A stretch of 64,000 nucleotides of DNA from Clostridia bacterium (GTDB lineage: Bacteria > Bacillota > Clostridia > Oscillospirales > QAKW01): positions 1-64,000 of the forward strand of contig JAFTZM010000037.1 of the NCBI GenBank assembly GCA_017464525.1, written 5' to 3'. Of this stretch, positions 50,764-57,568 are shown piece after piece. Under the pieces are notes generated by a model that made no database searches, had not been told where the DNA came from, and was given only the letters and a program-made list of their open reading frames with translations. How positions within the stretch are numbered: position 1 is the first letter of the stretch; every line of letters begins with the position of its first letter. Both the position numbers and the translations under genes were made by a program.

Positions 50764-51504
50764 TCAGTTGATTTTTTTAGCCACCACCGCCAGGCGGCCG
50801 TTATCCTTGGAATACTCGCAGGTGGAAAGGGTGATCAGCCGATCTCCGTAGGTGACTGGAATTTTGATCTCGTAAAGGGAAAGTGCTTTACACTTCTCAA
50901 TATAGGAATTAAACCGCTCTTCATTGCCGTCGGCAAAGCGGAAATAGGCGAATTCATCATCAGAGCCCGCCACCGTTTTAAAAACAGCCACGATCTGGTA
51001 GGTACCGAAGCCCTCCAGCGTATCAAACTGGATATAGGGATGCGCTTCGTAAAACTGATAGGAATAATACTTCTCCAGATCGGAAAACATACTGCCGTTA
51101 TTCATATTATGGCCGTAGATCACCACATTGGAGGAAGTATTCACATTACAGTTTTCGGCCGCATAGGGCACGCCGTAATAGCTATATTTTTTATCAAAGC
51201 CCCGGCGGATATAATAATTGGGGGAATCGGGGGTCTGCATTACCGGATAATCAATGCGGGTTCCTTCAATTTTGATCCAGCCAACAAAATCACTGTTCTG
51301 GGCTGCGATAGCTCCGTAGGTCTCGGCGGCGGTGGGGGCGGTCTCTTCCTCCGGAGCAGGCTCCTCCGGCACCAGCGCGTTAAGCTGATCAAAGCTTTCG
51401 GCACTTTTTCTGGCATCATAATAATGCCGGAATATCATGAATGCTGCAAAGAGAAATACGGCTGCCAGCAAAATGATTGCAAGCCAATACAAAAATTTTT
51501 TCAT
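50764..51504 (-). CDS. srtB: Class B sortase
   Basis: Membrane-bound transpeptidase of 246 residues that links proteins to the cell wall. One N-terminal membrane helix (about 5-25), a Pro/Glu stalk, then the sortase barrel with FVGWIKIEGTRIDYPVMQ, NNVVIYGHN-type motif (His132), TLSTCEYS (catalytic Cys229) and NGRLAVVAKK (Arg237). Domain pattern and the N-terminal helix order match class B. A candidate substrate with an SPDTG signal lies 1.4 kb upstream. The gene starts after the LCP terminator, without a visible promoter, with AAGGAAG ahead of the ATG. Confidence 0.93.
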   Translation of the reverse strand: MKKFLYWLAIILLAAVFLFAAFMIFRHYYDARKSAESFDQLNALVPEEPAPEEETAPTAAETYGAIAAQNSDFVGWIKIEGTRIDYPVMQTPDSPNYYIRRGFDKKYSYYGVPYAAENCNVNTSSNVVIYGHNMNNGSMFSDLEKYYSYQFYEAHPYIQFDTLEGFGTYQIVAVFKTVAGSDDEFAYFRFADGNEERFNSYIEKCKALSLYEIKIPVTYGDRLITLSTCEYSKDNGRLAVVAKKIN

Positions 51505-51516
51505 ATATCTTCCTTT

Positions 51517-51547
51517 AGAAAAACCCGCGCAGAGCGCGGGTTTTTCT
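51517..51547 (-). terminator. Terminator after the LCP gene
   Basis: Perfect 14-bp stem AGAAAAACCCGCGC / GCGCGGGTTTTTCT with a three-base loop; the T-run on the minus strand is within the 3' arm. Confidence 0.8.
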
Positions 51548-51550
51548 CCA

Positions 51551-52540
51551 TTAAAATTTCTTTTCGGAATAGAAAAGATTCAGCACTAAAGTATCCAGCT
51601 TTTCCTCGTCCACATGATATTCCATGAATTCACCGGTCATGACATTCTCGCCCTCGGGGGTCTGAATTCCGGTAAACTCATAATCTGAATAACGGTTCAG
51701 CATAGAGCTGAGGGTGGTGACTGAGCAATTTGTCACCACATAGCTCTCAATCTTATTATAGGTATCCACAACAAAGGTTTCGCTGGCATCCAGCTTGGTA
51801 TTCAGCGCATCCAGAAAACCGTTGATATAGGACTTTTGCCGCTCCATACGGGATAGGTTCATCTGGTTTCCGATCCCTTTCCGGTTCTGTACAAAGTTGA
51901 AGGCCTGCTCTCCGTTCAGCACCACCTCACCCATAGGGATGGTGGCATCCACGGCGGAAAAATCATCGGTTACTGTAACCTTAACGCCGCCCACAGCATC
52001 ATTGAGCATGGAGATGGCATCCATATTCATGGAAAAGTAATGATCGATCTCGATGCCGTACAAAAAGCCGGAAACAGCACTTTTGATATTTTCACAGCTA
52101 TCCTTCAGGCCGGTGCCGTAGGTATGGGCCAGCGCCAATTGCCCGACAGTGGTACCTGCCGGGCGTCCGCCGATGCCCAGTACGGGCATTTCCATAACGG
52201 TATCACGGTTCAGCATCAGAACGCTATAGCTTTCATTGGTTTCATCGAAGACAGCCAGAGCCACCATATCGGCAGCACCCTCATTATTATAGGAGGTGCT
52301 GGCCTCCACGGGACCGTAGCGGTCGATGCCCATCAGCATGAACACGGTAATATCTTGGCGGGGGAAGTACTCAACCCCATCTCTGGTGATAGTTTTTGAG
52401 CCGGCAGATTGGGTACTCACAGGCGCCTTGGGCGCAACAAGGGTACCAACGGTCCGAAAACCACTGTAGGCAAAAACCAGAACCAGTATTAGGATGAGGA
52501 TGATGAGAATCGCACGAAACTGGGTTTGGTGTTTATTCAT
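51551..52540 (-). CDS. LytR-CpsA-Psr (LCP) family glycopolymer ligase
   Basis: Membrane-anchored enzyme of 329 residues that attaches wall glycopolymers to peptidoglycan from lipid-linked precursors. A basic N-terminus, one membrane helix (about 10-29) and an extracellular LCP domain are visible: FMLMGIDRYGP, SVLMLNRDTVMEMP, and a conserved basic residue set with QLALAHTYG, VGGVKVTVTDDFSA and FVQNRKGIGNQMNLSRMERQKSYI. It may serve the capsule locus 11 kb away. The ATG at 52540 is chosen because a longer frame enters a repeat element. AGGAT is its weak ribosome site. Confidence 0.92.
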   Translation of the reverse strand: MNKHQTQFRAILIILILILVLVFAYSGFRTVGTLVAPKAPVSTQSAGSKTITRDGVEYFPRQDITVFMLMGIDRYGPVEASTSYNNEGAADMVALAVFDETNESYSVLMLNRDTVMEMPVLGIGGRPAGTTVGQLALAHTYGTGLKDSCENIKSAVSGFLYGIEIDHYFSMNMDAISMLNDAVGGVKVTVTDDFSAVDATIPMGEVVLNGEQAFNFVQNRKGIGNQMNLSRMERQKSYINGFLDALNTKLDASETFVVDTYNKIESYVVTNCSVTTLSSMLNRYSDYEFTGIQTPEGENVMTGEFMEYHVDEEKLDTLVLNLFYSEKKF

Positions 52541-52577
52541 ACTCACACATCCTGATTTTATTTTTTTACTCTTCTCT

Positions 52578-52904
52578 CTAGCCAAAGCAATGATACTTGA
52601 ACCGGATTTTGGAACACGTATTTTCTGCTAAGGCTTTGTTTTCTCTGCATAAGTTCCACCAACCAAATCGAAGATTTGGGGTGTCACTTAAAAATACTCG
52701 CAAATCTGTCAGGATTTGCTCCGTTTTGTACCGTGCCCACCGAAAAATCCGTTGTTCCAAAATTCTGCGACCTAAAAGGCGCAGTTTTCTGAATGATTTT
52801 TGGTGAAGTGGAGCTAATAAGGCTGGCGCCTATTAGCGACAATGAGGCGAAAAGCATCGAAAAGCCGCTCTTTCAGACCAATTCATGTCTCATTGCTTCG
52901 GCTC
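52578..52904 (+). repeat. Structured inverted-repeat element, copy C
   Basis: About 327 bp, closely similar to copy B over its whole length but with about 50 extra bases (around 52645-52692, holding the hairpin CCAAATC.GATTTGG). Ends are CTAGCCAAAGCAATGATACTTGAA and an imperfect complement finishing GCTTCGGCT. The inner hairpin reads GCTAA (52813-52817) / TTAGC (52833-52837). It sits 38 bases before the LCP start, and its right end provides the last codons and stop of the neighbouring gene. Confidence 0.85.
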
Positions 52905-53641
52905 CGCCGGGCAAATACCACCAGCACCACGATCAGCGCCAAAGAAACAGCCATCAGGGCGATCCACAAAGCCAGATCCGAGGCAGAATGATCACCGGTA
53001 TCGGGGCTCTGGCCGGCCACATCAGCCTCTACCAGGAAGGCAACGGGGCACAGCGCCTCGAAATAAGCGGTCACAGTACCGTCACCGTTGTTCACCACCT
53101 TGGGCAGGGGCTTCCAGGCGCCATCCACATAGACCATGGCAGTTACAAAAGCATCCTTGCCAAGGCCAAGCTTAAAGGTCAGATCCAGCACATTTCCTTC
53201 CTTGGCTAAGTGCTGATCCAGATCGCTACAGACAGAGGTTACATCAAAAAGATCTCTGACCACCAGATCGTCGGCAGTTTTATTTTCGCCCAACTCAGCG
53301 GCAACCGCCTTTTTGAGCTCGGGGCATTCCTCGGAAAGCTTGGTGCCGGGCTTGCTCAGTTCCTCATAAACCTGCAGCAGGATATCCCGGGCATCCTCGG
53401 GGATCTCGGTAGAGGTATTGGCCTCGGCAACGGGGGTAATAATGAGGCAGTCGGTGTGCTCCGTAGAAAGGATATCCCCCTCTGGATTGCGAACATGGCC
53501 GATCACATCGCCATCCACCACCAGCTCGGGAGCTCCCTTATTGCCGATACTGGGCACAAACTCTACATCTGCAGCCATAGCGGTTACAGAGAAGGTAAAG
53601 AGAGTTACCAAAATCATCAAAACGCTTACTATTTTCTTCAT
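52883..53641 (-). CDS. Secreted protein with SPDTG sortase signal
   Basis: Surface protein of 252 residues: signal peptide (1-23, ending AMAA), an extracellular region (about 24-205) without recognised domain, and a cell-wall sorting signal SPDTG (212-216), followed by a hydrophobic stretch of about 20 residues and RRSR. The SPxTG pattern matches the signal of class B sortases in Clostridia such as C. difficile. The start is the second ATG because the first ATG abuts AGGAG with no spacing. The final residues SRSNET and the stop codon lie in repeat copy C, so the original C-terminus may have been longer or different. Confidence 0.85.
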   Translation of the reverse strand: MKKIVSVLMILVTLFTFSVTAMAADVEFVPSIGNKGAPELVVDGDVIGHVRNPEGDILSTEHTDCLIITPVAEANTSTEIPEDARDILLQVYEELSKPGTKLSEECPELKKAVAAELGENKTADDLVVRDLFDVTSVCSDLDQHLAKEGNVLDLTFKLGLGKDAFVTAMVYVDGAWKPLPKVVNNGDGTVTAYFEALCPVAFLVEADVAGQSPDTGDHSASDLALWIALMAVSLALIVVLVVFARRSRSNET

Positions 53642-53688
53642 TTCTACCATCTCCTAAAAATAGTATTTAAACATTGCGATGCAATGCA

Positions 53689-54396
53689 TTAAACCAAATT
53701 CATGATCTTACTTTCCAAGTGGTTGATCCGGGAAAGCGCATCGGGCAAGACCCGCTGAATGATCCTCACCGCAGCCTCCAGATCGGGGGCACGGGAATCC
53801 AAATTATGGCAATCAGAGCCCAGCAGGTGGATCTTTCCCTCCCGCAACAGCCGCAGCGCCATACGCTGGGTGGACTTTTTTTCAAAAAAGCCCGCATTAG
53901 CCTGCACATAAACCGGCAGTTCCGCCAGCCGCTGAGGAATTCCGTGGGTCTGCAACGGACGGATATACCGATCCACATGGGCCACGATCGGGGTCAACTT
54001 TAACTTCTGGCGGATCCCTACCAGTTCCTGCAGATTACGATCCGACCAATGATCCATGGGCATTTCGATCATCACGCAATCGGTGCCTTCTATGGCCATT
54101 TCCCTGAGAAATTCGCAATCGCTGATTCCTTCGAAGAAATAGACCTCGGCACCCACCAGCAGCTTCGGCAGACCGGGAATCTCTTCCATGGCCGCCCGAA
54201 GCCTTTCCTCCGATTCCCTGCGCCGGGCAAGAAATCGCCGGGGAGAATCGTGGCTGGGATAAAAATGCGGCGTTGCCACCACAACCTCCACCCCCTGCTC
54301 CGCCTGACGGCGCAGCATTTCAAGGGATTGCGCGGTGTGATTAGCGCCATCGTCGATCCCGGGGAGGATGTGGGTGTGAAAATCTACAACACTCAT
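53689..54396 (-). CDS. CpsB/CapC-type PHP tyrosine-protein phosphatase
   Basis: Manganese-dependent phosphatase of 235 residues, partner of BY-kinases in capsule control. The PHP signature VDFHTHILPGIDDGA opens the protein; further ligands are in VVATPHFYPSHD, AEVYF, VAHVDRY and LGSDCHNLDSR. It dephosphorylates the tyrosine cluster of the kinase. The start at 54396 is chosen over a TTG at 54405 overlapping the kinase stop. Only a few bases separate the two genes, so both are cotranscribed. Confidence 0.93.
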   Translation of the reverse strand: MSVVDFHTHILPGIDDGANHTAQSLEMLRRQAEQGVEVVVATPHFYPSHDSPRRFLARRRESEERLRAAMEEIPGLPKLLVGAEVYFFEGISDCEFLREMAIEGTDCVMIEMPMDHWSDRNLQELVGIRQKLKLTPIVAHVDRYIRPLQTHGIPQRLAELPVYVQANAGFFEKKSTQRMALRLLREGKIHLLGSDCHNLDSRAPDLEAAVRIIQRVLPDALSRINHLESKIMNLV

Positions 54397-54401
54397 AGCC
54401 T

Positions 54402-55991
54402 TCAATCCTTTTTCTCGGTGTCCTGAGGTTGGTAGCCGTAGCCATAACCGTAATAACGGTGATATTTACTGTACTTCTTATAATACCGCTTGCCGTAGCC
54501 GTAGTAGCGGTAGCCCACGCCATGCTCACCCACACAGTTCATCACGATGCCCAGAATTCTCGAATCGATAAACTCGAACTGGCTTATAGCACTATTCAAG
54601 GCGGTGGTATTACAATAATCCTGACGTACCACCAGCAGAATGCCATCCACCAGCTTAGCAGCCACCATGGCATCGCTGACCTCGCCCACCGGGGGAAGGT
54701 CCAGAATGATATAATCAAAGTATTCCCGTAGCTTGGCAATGGCCTTGCCCATCTTGGCTGAACTGAGCAGCTCGATGGGGTTAGGCGGGTTACGGCCGGA
54801 GGCGATGACGGCGAAGCCGCCTTCTTCATCCACCCGGCAGGCCTGCAGAGCATCGTCCATACTGGTCTGGCCGGTGAGATAATCAGAAAGACCGGGGGTC
54901 TTTTGAACGGGCAGTTTAGTGCAAAGGGAGGGGCGGCGCATATCGCAGTCGATGAGCAGTACCTTTTTATCCAACTGAGCCAGAGAGTAGGCCAGGTTGA
55001 TGGAGGATAAACTCTTACCTTCCCCTGCCAGAGCGCTGGAAACGCCGATCACAGGGCATTCGATATCGTCCACAAAGGAGAACTGCAGTTTGGTACGCAG
55101 CAGCTTATAGGCCTCGGAGGCGGCAAAGCTGATATCCTTACCGATATTGGGCTTTTCCTCCGCAGCAGGCGCCGAAGCGTCCTTCTTCTTTTTGCTCTTC
55201 TTCGCAGCGTCGCTATAGGCGTAATTATAATACTTCTTCCGGCGGCGGCCGTAGCCATAGTAGTAGTACCCGCCCTTGGAATGAGCATTCATATCCGGCA
55301 CAGCAGCCAGAATGGGGTGGCTGGTGCACTGCTCGATATCCTCTTCATTGCGGATGGTCACATCATACAACGCCCGCAGCACGATCACGCAGACCGAAAG
55401 GCCAAGCCCCACCAAAAAACCGAGAAAAGTATTCTTACTATAGTCCGGAGAGCTGGGGGCAGAGGCTGCCACCGCGTAATCCACGATTTTTGCAGAGGTT
55501 CCTTCCACAATATCGGTGATCTGATTAGGCAGGATATAAGCGATGGCGTTCGCGATTCGTTCCGCCTCGGTGGGATCAGGGCTGGTAACCACCACCTGGA
55601 ACACCTCTGTCTCATTCACAGAGGAGGCGGAGATCATGCCCCGGAGCTGGCCGTAGCTATAGTCCAGATTTGCATAATCGATCACGTCGTTCAGGCAGGA
55701 GCGGGATTGCAGAATGACCGCATAGGTCTTAACCAGATTTTTGGAGGCCGAAATATCTGCCGAGGAAATGCTCAGAGAGGCATCTCCCATGGAGATAGAA
55801 CTATTGTTCACATAGAACATCGCCGAGGATTTATACAGAGGGGTGACCATATAGATCGTCCAGGCCAGGGCCGCTGCAGCGCCCAGAATGGATACGATAC
55901 AGATGAGCCAAACCTTTCGCCATACCGCCTTCAGCAAACGCTTTAGATCGATATCCACGACCTCATTCTTTTTGTTAATATTTTCGTTCAT
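54402..55991 (-). CDS. Wzz-BY-kinase fusion with two tyrosine clusters
   Basis: Polysaccharide co-polymerase and tyrosine autokinase of 529 residues. Wzz-like region with membrane helices (about 28-48 and 189-208), then a cytoplasmic kinase with Walker A (LAGEGKS, 321-327), Walker A' VLLIDCDMRRPS (344-355) and Walker B YIILDLPP (427-434). In most Firmicutes these are two proteins; here they are one, as in Proteobacteria. The C-terminal tail (494-520) has 13 tyrosines, the expected autophosphorylation cluster, and a second cluster (nine tyrosines, 242-259) lies between membrane helix 2 and the kinase. A strong promoter precedes it. Confidence 0.93.
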   Translation of the reverse strand: MNENINKKNEVVDIDLKRLLKAVWRKVWLICIVSILGAAAALAWTIYMVTPLYKSSAMFYVNNSSISMGDASLSISSADISASKNLVKTYAVILQSRSCLNDVIDYANLDYSYGQLRGMISASSVNETEVFQVVVTSPDPTEAERIANAIAYILPNQITDIVEGTSAKIVDYAVAASAPSSPDYSKNTFLGFLVGLGLSVCVIVLRALYDVTIRNEEDIEQCTSHPILAAVPDMNAHSKGGYYYYGYGRRRKKYYNYAYSDAAKKSKKKKDASAPAAEEKPNIGKDISFAASEAYKLLRTKLQFSFVDDIECPVIGVSSALAGEGKSLSSINLAYSLAQLDKKVLLIDCDMRRPSLCTKLPVQKTPGLSDYLTGQTSMDDALQACRVDEEGGFAVIASGRNPPNPIELLSSAKMGKAIAKLREYFDYIILDLPPVGEVSDAMVAAKLVDGILLVVRQDYCNTTALNSAISQFEFIDSRILGIVMNCVGEHGVGYRYYGYGKRYYKKYSKYHRYYGYGYGYQPQDTEKKD

Positions 55992-56057
55992 CTATTCTCC
56001 CAAATTTTGTCGTTTTTTTCAAAACAACACTATTAGTCCAGTGTATTTTACTGTACT

Positions 56058-56086
56058 ATTATAGCACGTTGTATAGGGTTCGTCAA
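56058..56086 (-). promoter_or_regulatory. Promoter of the kinase-phosphatase pair
   Basis: On the minus strand TTGACG (56081-56086), 17-base spacer, TATAAT (56058-56063), about 65 bases before the kinase start. The rest of the gap (55992-56145) is A+T-rich. Confidence 0.8.
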
Positions 56087-56145
56087 TTAAATGAGACGAT
56101 AAATCTTATTATTTTTATAGGAAATTTTTGTTTTTTTATACAAAA

Positions 56146-57555
56146 TCAGTAAGCATAGCTCCGATCAACACCCACGCCTAAGCGTACCAGGCTCACTTTT
56201 CCGTTTTTTCGATTGATCACCACAAAGTCCATGGCGGTCTCGGTATCGGTACCGATCATCCGTTCTTCTTCCGTCTCATCGGTTGAATCGGGGCCGCTGG
56301 AGGTGATGGAAAGCACGGGGCAGGCAGCATTTTCCGCCAGACGATCCCGATGAAGGCTACCGGAGAACCAACCCATCAACTGCGCGGCGGGAGTACCGGT
56401 AAAATTCGCCGAGATCTCCACATGATCCCAGCTGCCTGCGGTGCCATAGCTGCCCTGATAGGCGGTTTTATTTTTGAAGGCATTCAGGATACCCTCAGCG
56501 ATGGCACCGTCCCGCAAATCGGCATCATCCAAGGGACTGTGGGCAACAACAACAACGCCCCAGCCGGCTTCCTCAAAGCGCAGCGCCGTATCGACCAACC
56601 ATTGCAGCTGAGCCTGACCAAAGCCCCGGGTCTGCGTCTTATTGTTTTTGGCACAGCCGTCAAGAGTTTCTTCATAAGCGGTCCAGGCGGAATTCAGCAT
56701 GATAAAACGGGTCTTAGAGGTGGTATCATCCAGATAGTACCAATCCCCCTCGCTGCCGTATACCCGGCGGCTATCCCCGGCGTGCTGCCGGAACATTAGG
56801 TTATAAAGCTGCTCCTCCGGCAGATTATAGCAATACTCTTCATAGCTTTCGATCTTACCGTTCAGATCCAGATCGGCGGAGCCATAGGTTCCATCGTGGC
56901 TGCCGGCCACCTGCAGCAGCCGCTCCTCCCCAATGGGGGCCAGCATAGCATAGGCATTAGCATAGGCCGATTTAACCTCCTCCGAAGAGGAAAGCACCGC
57001 TTCGGTCAGCAGATCGCCGGAATGGATCGCATAAGGGATGTTGCAGGCATCCATTACCGCAGCAGCCAAAGCGCCGGTATACTGGTTACGGCCCACACCG
57101 GTACTATACTGCACATCGGAGAACCAGGCAAAGGCCACTGCATCTCGGCCGCCTTCATCCAGCAAAGCCTGCACCTTTTTAATCGCATTTTCAGTGCTCT
57201 TTTCCCAATAATCCGGCACAGAATAGGAGATCTTGGAGCTGCCGGCAAATTCCTCCAGCTGCTCGGTAGCACTCTGGAGATTAGCCGCCTGCTGCGCATT
57301 GCGGGCCACCAGGACCAGCACCCCCACGATCAGCAGGGCGCAGACCGCCATAATGATCCGGTTATCCATCCCCTTTAATTTCTGGAAAACAGAGGTTTTT
57401 TTACTTTTTTTCTTGGAATCAGATTCGGAGTGGGAGCTATGGTGATGATGATGGCGGTGATGATGCGCTTCGCTTCGGCGGGGCTCTTCCCCCTCTACCG
57501 GAGTATTCAGCAGCTCCTCCACTTTCTTTTCAAGATCCTGATCGTGACGTTCCAT
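56146..57555 (-). CDS. Membrane-anchored metallophosphoesterase-like protein
   Basis: Protein of 469 residues. The cytoplasmic N-terminus (1-64) has a His cluster (residues 31-39, eight of nine His) and a Lys/Ser-rich stretch; one membrane helix (about 66-84) follows, and a large extracellular domain with calcineurin-like phosphoesterase signatures WFSDVQYS (metal ligands D and Q), HSGDLL (GD), AGSHDGTYG (GNHD variant, with S for N) and VVAHSPLDD. Similar proteins hydrolyse phosphoester bonds in surface polymers. It is in the capsule operon after a PglF-like gene. Confidence 0.82.
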   Translation of the reverse strand: MERHDQDLEKKVEELLNTPVEGEEPRRSEAHHHRHHHHHSSHSESDSKKKSKKTSVFQKLKGMDNRIIMAVCALLIVGVLVLVARNAQQAANLQSATEQLEEFAGSSKISYSVPDYWEKSTENAIKKVQALLDEGGRDAVAFAWFSDVQYSTGVGRNQYTGALAAAVMDACNIPYAIHSGDLLTEAVLSSSEEVKSAYANAYAMLAPIGEERLLQVAGSHDGTYGSADLDLNGKIESYEEYCYNLPEEQLYNLMFRQHAGDSRRVYGSEGDWYYLDDTTSKTRFIMLNSAWTAYEETLDGCAKNNKTQTRGFGQAQLQWLVDTALRFEEAGWGVVVVAHSPLDDADLRDGAIAEGILNAFKNKTAYQGSYGTAGSWDHVEISANFTGTPAAQLMGWFSGSLHRDRLAENAACPVLSITSSGPDSTDETEEERMIGTDTETAMDFVVINRKNGKVSLVRLGVGVDRSYAY

Positions 57556-57568
57556 AATAGGGTTCCTT

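Noticed and set aside
52541-52585. Longer N-terminus for the LCP protein
   Set aside because: The extra codons lie partly inside the repeat element, and membrane-anchored LCP proteins begin shortly before the transmembrane helix.
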